A stretch of DNA of 64,000 nucleotides from Anaeramoeba flamelloides (Eukaryota; Metamonada; Anaeramoebidae). Position numbers and translations under genes: made by a program. The notes beneath the pieces are model-generated. The model searched no databases. It saw only the letters and a list, made by a program, of their open reading frames with translations, and was not told where the DNA came from. Of this stretch, positions 35,501 to 47,466 are shown piece by piece. The stretch spans positions 10,631,001 through 10,695,000 of the forward strand of contig JANTQA010000015.1 of the NCBI GenBank assembly GCA_027625915.1. The letters run 5' to 3'. How positions within the stretch are numbered: the stretch's first letter is position 1; every line of letters begins with the position of its first letter.

Positions 35501-37231
35501 TTATAAACTCTTTCATTAAAAATTATTTGATTCTTTTTACTTTTAAAAATAAAAAAAGAGATTAATTACAAAAAAAAAGAACTCTGAAACATTAATTTTC
35601 GAGAAATATAAGACACAGAAATCACAGAAACCACAGATCACCCATAATTTGTTCAAGAAAATCAAACTGCCATTCTTATCTGAACCAAAAATACCCAAAC
35701 AATTATGGTTGCGTTTTGGTTTCTGCTATTCCTGTGATCTCTGTGATCCCTGTGATCCCTGTGATCCCTGTGATTCCTGTGATTCCTGTGGCTAATAAAT
35801 TCTGAAAAAGCTAATATTCTCTCAATTAACATTACCAAATCTTCTTCATTTTATTGCTAGAACCTAATTTGATATTTTTCGAAAATAAATTATTGGAAAA
35901 AGATGTAAAAATTAACTTAAAAATCCAATAAACATATTAAAAAATCTGTAAAAATGTTGTAATAACTGATGTTTGATTATTTCAATATTTTTTGTGATAG
36001 AATAAAATTATATCTTAAATTTTTGTTTTGGAAAGACATTTTCAGAAATAATTGTTAAATTTGTGAAAACTATTTTAATTAAGAAAAAATTATAAATTAG
36101 TGATCATCGATCGAGATCGAACTTCTTATAATCTTATTTTATCCATAAAATGATATTTTCATGAATTTCCTTAGTTAACAAAATCAGAAAACAAAAAAAA
36201 GAGTCAAAAATAATTTTTTGATAAATTATTTCACCTTAAATAAAATAACTTTTTTTTTTTCATTTTTTTATTGTTAATTTAAATTTAAAATTCCTTTCAA
36301 AATAAATATTATTTTATGAACTATAATCTTGCCTGCATTATAACGATGATAAAAAACTCTAAATATAAATTTTAGTGTTTCAGAAAGTGCTGTAGAGTGT
36401 CATAAAGTTCTGCCAAGTTTCTAGCTTTTTTTTAATTTTTTGAAATTTTATTTGTGAAGTGTTCTAGGGTTTTGAGGTTTTCTATTTTATTTGTTAAGAG
36501 TGCCTAAGTTTTCTTGAGGTTTTCTGTTTTATTTGTAAAGTGTTCTAGGTTTTTTTTACTTTAGAAATAAACAGAAAATTTATTAAAATTTTCGGTTTAT
36601 TTCTAAAGTAAAAAAAACCTAACGAAAATCTATCGATTTTCCCAATAAACAGAAAACTCAAGAAAACCTAACGGCGGTTTTCTTTAATTTCTATAATTAG
36701 AGTAAAAACAAATATTTAACTCAATTCTTTTGAATTCTGGAAAAGCTAATGATGGTTTTCTTTAATTTGAGAAATAAAAAGAAAATTTCTGAAAATTTCT
36801 TTTAATTTCTAAAATTAAAAAAAACCTAACGGTGGTTTTCCAGAATTCAAAAGAATAGAGTAAAAACAAATATTTAACTCAATTCTTTTGAATTCTGGAA
36901 AAGCTAATTGCGGTTTTTTTTTTAATTTGGCCAGGCAAATGATATTATTATTTTTTTATATTAATATTTTAATTATTTTTCTTCTTCTCTCTCTTTTTTA
37001 ATTTGATGAATTTGGTGTTAAGGATCGAGTTATTACGGTGAAAAATAATTTTTTTGAAATAGAAAAAATAAAAATACGATTTCTTTTGATAGTGACAGTT
37101 ACCTTTATTTGAATTTTTATTTTTATTTAGATTATATTATAAAAATGATTAAATTTCACCAAAGTGTTTTTTATTTTATTGTATAAAAAAAGCAAACACA
37201 TAAAATAATCAGATATTCTGAAAATGAAATG

Positions 37232-37273
<42 letters not shown>

Positions 37274-40200
37274 AAACAATTACTAGTCAACCGAGAGAAA
37301 AATGATTGGTTACCTAACAATATTTAAAAGATTTTCAAATCATTATTATAAACAAATAAAAACAATTCGAGGAGATTTTTTTTTACAAACACCAAATAGC
37401 TGTACTTGATGAGTCTTAAAGTTATCAAATTGGGAACTAATGCGAATCTTGATTGATTGAATAAAATAATTCGCCTTTTCTAAAATTTGAAAAAAAATTA
37501 AACCATAAACTTTTTACAAACAATAAAAAAAAAAAAAACAATTATTTTATAAATTAACAAATATCATTATTGAATATAGGATTTATTAAATAAAATAATT
37601 AAAAATATTGCATCAATTAAAAAAAAACCATTAAAAGAATTGAATTCCATTTCAAAACTTTGGGAGGATCCAGAATTTTGTAAAGTAATCGAAAAAATTG
37701 AAGATTATGAATTACGTGATTTTTTTGATTATTATTTTAAATATTTTAAAGATTTTGATGCAAAATATGAAATAAATGAGCTTGATTATTTAAAACATTA
37801 TCAACCCACACCAAATATAAGTCAAACTGTAATGAGCTTTCGTGATGAAAAAATAGTGTAAGTTATATATTTTTTTTCTTTTTATATTTTTTTTTTTGGA
37901 TTAAGAACTTTGATCAATTTAACTGATTTGATGAAAATTCAATAATTTGTCAACATTATATATTTTTCGTAAATTCACATATTTTGATGTATTTATTATA
38001 TTTTGATTAAAAAAGTAAGATTATCATTAATTTGAATCACTGTTCTTAAAGAATTTAAGATATATCCATAAAAATTGATCAGATTTGAATTATAATATAT
38101 TTTTTAATTTATTTTTTTGGATTTAAAAAATAGATCAAGATTAATATGAATTTGTATCATTTTCAAAAAGTATGAAAAAAAAGTTTCCAAAATTATCTTT
38201 AAAACTGTTCATAAACTTCAGTAGACGTCTTTTCAATACTTCAAGACAAGGAAAATTTTTTGAAAAAAAAATCTCTAAATTTTGTATTTTTGAAATACAC
38301 TCATATAATAAACATTATTATAAATAACAATTTTCAAAAAGGTTTACAACTTTAATAGATATTAATAGGAATTGAAAAAAAACTGAAATTTTTCAGTAAT
38401 ATTTTTTTCATTTTTAATTGTAAATAGTTGAAATTTTTATTTGACTTATTAGAGAGATAATTTTCAAGTATTTTTTTAATAGTCTAAAAAGAAACATATT
38501 TTTCAATTTTAAAATAGCACAAAATATTTCAATCAAAAGATATCGCTCAATTAAATTGAAAATCTGATTTTTTATCTGTTTTTGGAATATCTTTTATCAT
38601 TTTATTTTTTTAAATGTTTGAGTTTTTATATACATTCCCGATTGTTTTCTGCAAATTGTTTTAACATTTATTCTTTTTTCAATCTTAATGTTCAATCAAA
38701 AATTAATTCATTTCAACTTTTTTTTCATTAAAAAAATACCCCAAAAATAGGTGTTTTTTTCAAAAGTTGGTATTTTTGAAAAGGGGTGTATTCGGATTTT
38801 CATGAGTTTAATAGCTATCCTTTTTTTTATTACATAAAATTATGATAACTTTGAAAAAATAATTTATAAAAGGAGTATAACTGAAATCCAATGTATAGTT
38901 TTGGCTAACTTTAATTTTAGGTATTTAAATTTTCCTTGTAGTGTTGTATTAAAAACTTTTTTGTGCCACTTTTTTTAAAATTACTGTTTTTTTTGTTTTG
39001 ATTTGGAAACAATCACCTTGCGATAATGTTACGAGTTTGGCCTGAAAGAACGAGAAATATGATGATATTGTTCGAAGTGATATAAGATGATATTGTGAAG
39101 TTTGAAGAATAACAATGGATATCATCTTGGTATCAAGAACATTATCATTATTTTGAGTCTGGAAGGGTATCCAAAACAAAGAATTATAATAAGGTGATTT
39201 TTGAACAAATGAAATAATATGAGTTACTATTTATTTTTTTGGGGAATCAGGATCCAACTCTACACAACAAAAAAAAACAAAAACAAGTAAAAACAACTGA
39301 TTTGTTATTTTTAAATGGTACTTTGGACAAACTTATTCTTCAAAGGATCTTTTTCTCCCTAATGGAGTTATTGAAAACATTAAAGTTAAATTTTAAATTT
39401 TCTCCATTGAAGAAAAAACATGGTTTACAATTGCTACTGAGACAAACCAGATCCTACAACTTTTCGATGAGTCTCTATTTCCCCTTTTATTTCACACTTG
39501 TCAAGAAACATACAAAGAAGTCGATCAAACATAAAAACCAGCATCTATTATGTACTCTTAACAATGACTGATTTTGAGCACATTCCTCTAAAAATTCCTT
39601 GACTTGGTTGGTAAAAAAAAAAATGTTTAATATTTTTCTAAAATTATTAGATTTCTATTTTTTCTCATTTTGAAATTTTTCTAAAAATGGTCTCTTTGAT
39701 CTCTTTTTTCAAGGAAAAAATAGACAAAATCAACTTTTCTTTTTTGAAAATTAGATTGCTTTTATTTGAAAACGAAAAAAAAAAAAAAAACAAGCAACAT
39801 TTGGATTTAGACCCCATTTTTCAAATAAAGAAATGGAATTCATTCAATTTCCAACCTTTACGAGAAGAATTATGATTAATTTTTCCAATGTCGTCTATTC
39901 AACAAATAATTGAGTGACTTGAACCAAATTAATTTTATAATGTCGTAAATCCTTGAAAAATAGCGATCTTTTGGGATTTATTCGATTAAAAAAGTCAAAA
40001 AAAATTTGTTAAAATCTTTTAAAATAACTTTAACATACATTTTTGAAAAAGTCTAATTTGTTAGTAAAATACTTTTTATTTTCCCCAAATTGAATTCAAA
40101 AACAAAAAGATCAGAAAATTTTCAAACTTTGCCTAATAACCTAAAGGATTTCCCAAAATCTTTTCACAGTGGTTTAAAGCACTATCCTAAACTTTTTCAG

Positions 40201-43200
40201 AGTTCTAATCTTTTTCTTATCAGTAGTTATCAAGAAATTATATAGTTCCAAAAATTTTTAAAAATAAAAAGTTCGAGTTTTTAAAAAAATATATAGCTTT
40301 ATTATTTATAAAAAGTTAATTTTATTTATTTTTTTCACTTGAATACAAAATGAAAAATTTGAATTTTTTTTTTTATTTTTGAAAAGAGAAAATATATTTC
40401 CTCTTCATTTGATAATTAAAAAATTTGAACTTTTCAAATATAAAATTGCCAATAGGAAATAGAGATTTCAAATTATATTCTTACTCAAATAAAACTAATA
40501 TTTTAAATTCACTTTTTAATTACTCTTCTTAATTTTTAAAAAAAAAACAAACAACAAATAAAAAAAAATTTCATTAGTTTAAATGATTATCCAGGGATTA
40601 TTTTAAACAAAACAAAATATTTTGATTTAATATCAACAATGAAAAAAGTGATTTACTTTGTACCACTTGATTCGTATCCATATCCATGTCCCAACAACCC
40701 GATGCAAAATCGATTTAATGAATCGTTAAAACACTTCATTGACATAACTTCAGGACAAGATAATTTAAAGTTTGATTTATTAATCGTTTTCACTCGCGCG
40801 GATCAATTGGAAAAAACGCTCCGCATTAACAAACCAAACAAACTGATCAAGAATTACAAGGGGACAAATGAAATGCAGTCTTTTAAACAATTTGTTCAAG
40901 AGAAATATGTTAAATGGGCGCAGTCGTGTGATTTGAATGTTGATTTTCTGTATTTGGAAACGAATGTTCCTGAAAATTTATTAGAGAATTGGAAAAAAAT
41001 CATTGATTTTTTTAAATTAAATATTAATCCAAAATATTTTTCCAAAACTTGGTTTTTACATTTATTAAGGAATAATAGAATCGAGATTACTCAGATTTCA
41101 CCAAATAGCTTTCAAAATTTTGAACGAGATTATAAATTTTTGTGTAATTGCTTACCAACAAACAATCAAATCAGAAAAATTGATTTAACGAATTGTAATT
41201 TAAAATCTTCTCATTTGATGAGTTTATTTGAATCCTTATCATTTAATAAATCAGTCAAGAAATTAAATTTTTCTGGAAATAGATTTAATCAAAAGAATTT
41301 TGAATTAATTTCCAATTGGTTAAAATTAAAAAATTCTATTGAAAAACTGACCTTAAGAAATTGTAACATTAAAAACGAAACTTGCAAACAATTGAGTCAA
41401 GCAATTATTCAAAACCAGAATTTAAAAAAATTAAATCTTTCTAATAATAAAAAAATGGATAAGGTTGGATTATTATTAATTTTAGACTCATTAAAAATGA
41501 ATCAAAATTTGCAAGTATTGATATTAAAAGATAATAATTTAAAGAATATAACAACACAAGAAATCTTTGATGATTTAAAATGGAATTTTAATTTAAGTTC
41601 TTTAATTGGATTTGAAAATCTAACAAATAATGAGAATAATGGAAATGATCAGGAAAAGGATGAAATTGTTAATAGCATTAACGAAATATTAAATAATAAC
41701 GAAAAATATTCCAAAAATAAAAAATTTTTTTATTCATTAAAAAATCATTATTTAAATTATAAAAATGAAAGCAACAACAATAATAAGGATAATAATGACA
41801 ATGACAGTGGCATTGACAGCGACAATGACAATGACAATGAAACAAAAACAACAGATGTGAAATCAATAAATTCTAATCAATTAAAAAAAAAAAAACGTTT
41901 CAATTTAAATTTCAAACAAACTAAATTAAATAGGATCGAACTGGAAAATTTAAATATTGATTTGATCAAAAAAAAGATTATCATCAAGCCAAAAAAGAAA
42001 TTACAAATTAATTTTCTTGAATTAATTGAATCGATCTTAATTAGGGAATATCGCTCAAACCAATTAATTTATTTATTAATGGGGTGGTATTATAAAAAAA
42101 ATAAAGAATTCCAAAGAGCGATTATTAATTTTCAAAAGGTGAATGATGAAGGAGATCGGAATTTTATACCGATCGCAGAACAATTTATGAACAAATCAAA
42201 AAAATCAATCCAAGGTATTGGTATTGATGCGAAGGATAACGAGCAATACCAGTTAAAGCAGGGTAAAGTGTTGTTTCGAAATAAACGATATAAGGATGCG
42301 CTATCGTGGTTTTTGAAAATCATTGACAAAAACGAAATCAATTATGAAGCCATTGTATGGGTTGGGAAATGTAATTTCCAATTAGGGCTATTCGATGAAG
42401 GACTGAAAGATTTTGACAGGGCAATTAATATAACGAAAAAAAACCCATTAGCCTTTTTAGAAAAAGGCCGAGCCTATTATAAAATGGAACGATATTTAGA
42501 AAGCATAAAAATCTTAAAATTGGCCTTTAAATTGAATAACAAACTCTTTAGATTAAATTATCTGATCGGGAAAGTATATTTCCAATTAAATAATTATAAA
42601 AAGGCATTAAAATATTTCAATTTGGAAAAGTTAATACAGCCAATGGATAAAAAATGTGAAATAAAATTGCAATTAACTGAAAAGAAATACGTAGTACAAA
42701 TAAAGGAACAAGAAATAAAATTAAAAACCGAAAAAAAAAAATTAAAAAAACTACAACAAAAGGTAATTGGGCTATTAAAATTTAAAAATTACATCAAAAT
42801 TAGAAGAGTTTGCTTAAAAATACTACAATTAAAAGAAAATAATTGGTGGGCTTTATTATTTATTGCTATTAGTTATCAATATCAGAAAAATTTTAAGAAG
42901 GCAATCGAGTATTATGATTTGGCTTTTGATCAAAATCCTAGTTATAATGAAATTGATAATTTGCCAAATTTGATCCCAACGGTTTATATTGAAATTGAAA
43001 ATATTCTCATTCTTGCCCAAAAATTTTGGTTCTCTTTGTTATCCAATTCAAACTTTCCAGACAAAAATTTCTTAATTAAGAATAAATTTAATTCTGTTGA
43101 TGATGACGATGATGATGATGAATCGATTATTGATGAAAAAAAAAAGCAATCACTAGACAATTTTATTGTTTCAGGGGGCGAATTAATTTCAGATTTTTCT

Positions 43201-46200
43201 GATAGCAATAGTGATAGTGATGATGGTGGTGGTGAAAAATTAAATATAGAAAAACCAGATCCAAATATTTCAATATTATTTCAGCTGAGTTCAGTATTAT
43301 GCTCATTAAATAAATGGAATAAATCTTTAATCCTATTAACCAAATACGAAGAGCTAATTCAAGAAAATAAAACACATAATATTAATGTTAATAACGAATA
43401 TTTGTTATTAATTGCGCAATGCTATTTATCAAAAATAAATAATAATAAAAAAAGCAAAGCCAATGAAGAAAATTTAAAATTAACAATAAATTATTTGAAT
43501 AGATTTAAAAAACTTGAAGTTCCCAATATTGAATATTTACGATTAAAAGCAATTATTTTAGAAATTAATAATGAAGATAGACAAAAAATAATAGCCAAAT
43601 ATAAAAAAATTTTAAAACTTCAACCAGAGACTATTTGGGCGACAAGTAAATTGAACGAATTACTTTTGTTAGAAAAAAAAAGTCACAATATTAAAAACTT
43701 TAAAAAAAATATATTAATAAATTTACAAAAAAATATATTACTTAACAAAAAAAAAAAAGAGGAAGAGGAAGAAAAAGAAAAAGAAAAAGAGAAAAGGAAA
43801 AGGAAACAAGAGAAAAAACAAAATCAAAATCAAAAGAAAGAAGATCTCTCTCAAGAAATGATGGTACCAGCAATGAGCCAATTTTTATTATCTAGAAAGA
43901 CTACATTATATTCTTTAAATAAGAATAAGAATAAGAATACGAACACGAATACAAATACGAATAAGAATAAATTAAATAATAATAATAATAATAATATTGA
44001 AAAGAAAAAAGAAAAAACCGAAAAAGACAAAGAAAGAAAAAAAAAAGTGAAAGAGAAAATTGAAAAGTCTGATCTAAAAAAAAAAAAAATTATGAATTTA
44101 AAAGAGATCTTAAAAATCAAAATAATTGAAAAAGATGATGATTCAATAATTAATTATTGTAAGCAAATACTTCAAATGAGTCCGAATGATGTCCTTGCAA
44201 ACTTAACTTTAGGTCGAGTTTTACGATCGAAAAATATGCTTGAGAAATCAAGAAAAATTTTTTCAAAATTAGTCAAAAAGATCGAAAATAATATTATTCC
44301 ATTAATATATTTAGAAGATGTTAGCATTGATCAAAATAATAATGATGATGAGGATGAGGATGATCAAATTGAAAGTGAAAATAATTGTCAAAAGATGGAA
44401 AGAAATTTGTTAGGCATTTGCGAAAAAGAATTAGGAATTTGCTATATGTTACAAAAATCCTATAGAAAAGCAATTCTTTCTTTTACAAAGACCATTTTTA
44501 AGAATTCAGAATTAGATTTTGAATCATTATATTTCCGAGGATGCTGTTATTTAGAAATGGAAAATTATAAAGAGGCCATGAACGATTTTAAAAAAACCAT
44601 TAATCAGCATCCTAATCATATATTATCTTTGATAAAAATATGCAAGGCTTATTATGAACAAGGCAAACTCGAGAAGGCACACGAGTATCATAAACAAATA
44701 TATTTTGTGCAAGCCAGCACAGAACAGGAACAAAGGGAAATCGTCACATTAGAAAATTGGATTAAAAATCAGCCAGACTGGATCAAATTATCAATTAAAG
44801 ATCAGCAAATTATCAATGATTATAAAAAAGGCTATCACTATCATAACGACACTACTGGTAAAAACGAGAATGATCAACATAATAATGACGGTGACGGCGA
44901 TGGTGATGGTGATGGCGCTGATAATAATGGCAAAAGTAATAATATTGTTAATATTAAACAAGAAATCCAAAAAATATCCAATCGGATCCAAGTCATTGAC
45001 GAAGAGAATATTCGGCTACAAACAATTTTAGATTCAAGTATCAACTTAAAGGCAGTGATATTGATCTTTAAATGCCTCTTAAATCTCTTTGATGTCGGGA
45101 CAGATCTGGCATTAATTATCCAGTATTACAGTAACAATGAAACCATTTATGGGACAATGTGTCTCTTGATTGTAATTATATCGAGCTTAATTATTTCGTT
45201 TGTATCCTCCGCGAGAAGGAAACCAGGTACCAAATGGAAATACTTTTTATTGGGGATTTTCCAAGTCACGATTCTAACTGAGGTCATTAATTGGTTCAAA
45301 TCGAAAGGCGATAAAAAGGTGGAGAAGATCCAAAAAATAGATTCCTTTGCGCTGTTTGAAACAACCTTTGAATCGCTGCCGCAATTGTTTTTGCAAGCGT
45401 ATATTTTGTTTACCACTTTAGGCACGAAGGATGAAATCACAAATCTGACAACATTAATTTTGACCTTTTCGGTCTCGATCTCGGTCTCCATTGTTTCTCT
45501 GATACAGGCGAGTATCCAATCGGAGATGAATATGAAATTGAAGATCGTTATTCTTGCCAATCGGGTGATCTGCTCGCTCGTACGGTTTTGGCTATTGGCC
45601 CTGTTAACGTGTACATTCCAAAGGTATTTCTTTATTGTACTGATCGTTGGATTGCTGCTCAGAATGGGGCTCAAGATGAAGGCAAAGTCGATCAAAAAGG
45701 ACACCGTCGCAGTGTTCATCCATTCCATCCAAGAATTTGTAATTGTCCTGACGCCGACAGATATCGATTTGTTTTCATTAGAAACAATTTCGCTGATTTC
45801 CCCTTTAATAAACTTTATTGAGTCGCTGGTTTATTTCCCACTTGCGCTGTTTCTTTTTGTTGACAACGTTAAAGTTTTTTCTCAAAACAGTGTTGTGCTA
45901 TTTGTTTTCTCATACATATTCACATTCGTCTCCTTATTTTTATACATTTATTTGAAAAAGCTCTTGGAAAAACAAAAGAAATTTATGTCAAAGGGCGCTT
46001 CCTTCTTCAAAAAGCAAATTAAAATTCAGCATTTTTATTCAATTGCTAAAAGGCAAAAATCGAAAGCTATTGTTAATTTCTTCATCTCCCTATTGAAAAC
46101 CATTTTAGTTAATCTGTTTTTAATTATGCCACTCCTGATAATAATTATTTTAAATTCCTTTATCAATTTAAAGCAAGATTCCAAGTTTTTCAATGTTGAT

Positions 46201-47466
46201 AATTCCTACTACATTTTTATGCCTCTTTGGCTAGTGTATTTTATTACAATCGTTATTTCCCTTGCAATGTTTGCCATGTCAAGATCTTTATTAGCGCTTC
46301 AAAAGTCTTTAACAATCATCATTTTGTTTGCGATCATCTTTTCACCTTTAATATTATTAAATTTAAAATTGGCAAACTTTTTTAAGATCAATTACCTCTC
46401 AGGATTCTCTTTATTTATTGCCTTTTTTTTAATCTTTTTCCTGACTTTTTTAATCATGCTAATCTTCCGTGAATTATTAAATTTCCCCCAGGCAATTAAT
46501 AAAAAATTTATTCTTATTGGCGGACAAAAGCAAAAAAAGTTAATCAGTTATCTATTGCAATTTAATCTATTGATCTTTTCTTTGGCATTTATATTCTTCT
46601 TCATTACTTTAGGCTTAAAATTAGATAAAACCATCAGTTTGAATTGGTTTTATATCTTTTTACCCCTCTTCATTTTTTCTGCAAATTATATATTATTATC
46701 AATTATTATCTTGTTTTTGCCAAGAAAAAAATTCCTTATTTTGTTTGTTTATTTATTCATCTATATAATATCCGTTTTGCCATTAACTTACTTTCTTTAT
46801 ATCCTCTACCAATTCTTGGAACAAAAAAATCAAAATTATAAATTATCAATGGTGTTAATCCCAATATATTTCCTATTTTCCTTTTTATTCTTCGTTGGCA
46901 TAATCCGTTTAATATTTTCAATTAAACCAATTAAAAGAAAATACAAAAATTATAAATTAAAATTACAAAATATTAAGGATGATTTGCAAAATAATTTAAT
47001 CGAAAATAAATTATTAAAAGTATTAAAAACTTCAATAAATAAAGTGAACACAACACTTGTTCAAAATGAAAATGATATTGAAATGCATGAAATTAATTAT
47101 AAAACGGGAACCAAGAAAGATAAAAAACAGAAGAATAAAGATAAAGATAAAGATTCTGATTCTGATTCGGATTCAGATTCTGATTCAAATTCATCTGATA
47201 AAATATTAATTATTGAAAAAGTTAAAAAGAAAGATGAAGAGGAAGAGGAAGAGGAAAAGGAAGAGAAAGAGAAAGAGGAAAAGGAAGAGAAAGAGAAAGA
47301 GAAAGAGGGAGTGAAAGAGAAAGAGAAAAAAGAAGAAAAGAAAAAGGAAGAAAAGGAAAAGGAAAAGGAAAATACTTCAGATGATTCACAAAATTCTTCC
47401 AAATCAGATTCGAGTTCTAAATCTACAGAAAATTCATCTGAAACAGAAGAAAGTTCTGAGAACTAA
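32542..47466 (+). CDS. Giant fusion: G-alpha-like GTPase - LRR - TPR - XK-related membrane protein, five exons
   Basis: Exons 32542-32619, 32728-32740, 32873-33051, 37580-37857 and 40578-47466 join in frame (7,437 nt) to 2,478 residues. G-alpha part (~1-340): P-loop GSPYSGKT (31-38), helical domain with NEEELKK and LWEDPEF, switch region DYLKHYQPTPNI (159-170), DYPGI (186-190) at the place of DVGGQ, TRAD (255-258) at NKxD, and LETN near 310 at TCAT. The arginine finger is Tyr164 and the switch II Gln is Ile190, so GTP hydrolysis by the family mechanism is unlikely. LRRs of the ribonuclease-inhibitor type follow (~380-525), then TPRs (~735-1150, ~1465-1560) with acidic Asn/Asp linkers and a Lys/Glu coiled stretch. 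A membrane region (~1674-2300) starts with an XKR-like block containing ETTFESLPQLFLQAYI (~1776), the hallmark of the XK/CED-8 scramblase family, and about eight more hydrophobic segments. The tail is acidic and Ser-rich. From the G-alpha C-lobe to the end is one exon, so that part of the fusion does not depend on splicing. It probably sits in a membrane with its large N-terminus in the cytosol. No homologue of this order is known to me. Confidence 0.85.
33581..34040. mobile_element. 460 bp terminal-inverted-repeat element
   Basis: Ends ACTGTTGAGAGAAAAATGTT and, reversed, ACTGTTGAAAGAAAAATGTT, continuing inward for ~70 bp to AATTGGGAACATTA. The inner AATTGGGAAC block recurs at about 62660 and, inverted, at about 62985, suggesting a second diverged copy. 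No coding potential. Confidence 0.7.
35731..35790. repeat. 9 bp tandem repeat (CCTGTGATC/T)
   Basis: About six and a half units of CCTGTGATY, GC-rich for this window. An inverted, degenerate run (CACAGAAATCACAGAAACCA) lies at 35615-35634, so the pair could form a stem. Confidence 0.8.
36361..36925. repeat. Modular palindrome cluster (family P), copy 2
   Basis: Begins with AAGTGCTGTAGAGTGTCATA and continues through the alternating AAAACCTAACG and CCAGAATTCAAAAGAA modules. Its first ~125 bp are almost identical to 60193-60318. Confidence 0.75.
37232..37272. repeat. A41 homopolymer
   Basis: About 41 uninterrupted A. It lies in the long intron, 307 bp before exon 4 of the fusion gene. No target duplication was recognised, so it is not assigned to a retroelement. 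Confidence 0.85.
37858..40577 (+). other. 2.7 kb intron of the fusion gene
   Basis: GTAAGT donor at 37858 and TTCATTAG acceptor ending at 40577 join a split valine codon just before switch II. Contains decayed coding-like segments at 38970-39875; no clear mobile element otherwise. Confidence 0.8.
38970..39875 (+). pseudogene. Decayed coding-like segments, unknown family
   Basis: Within the intron three stretches look like former exons by composition: about 39000-39180 (frame with IMLRVWPERTRNMM), 39300-39540 (frame with WYFGQTYSSKDLFLPNG and WFTIATETNQILQLFDES) and 39790-39873 (frame with DLDPIFQIKKWNSF). Each frame is crossed by stops. I do not recognise the protein. It is richer in G and C than the surrounding intron. 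It could be a dead gene copy carried in by insertion or chance. Confidence 0.28.

Larger units (their letters stand above)
33052..37579 (+). other. 4.5 kb intron of the fusion gene
   Basis: GTATGT donor after GLIG and ATATAG acceptor before DLLNK; phase 0 on both sides. Holds a short perfect hairpin (33085-33125), a foldback (33581-34040), a 9 bp tandem repeat (35731-35790), a family P cluster (36361-36925) and an A41 tract. Open frames inside are noise. Confidence 0.8.

Noticed and set aside
37232-37272. A41 tract as the tail of a retroelement
   Set aside because: No target duplication or element body could be found on either side.
43851-44120. Phe-rich minus-strand open frame
   Set aside because: Antisense of Lys/Asn-rich linker codons; no independent support.
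45147-45728. 193-codon minus-strand open frame inside the fusion exon
   Set aside because: It is the antisense shadow of the G/C-richer XKR core, with no motif of its own.
47097-47402. Ser/Phe-rich minus-strand open frame
   Set aside because: Antisense of the Glu/Lys repeat tail of the fusion protein.
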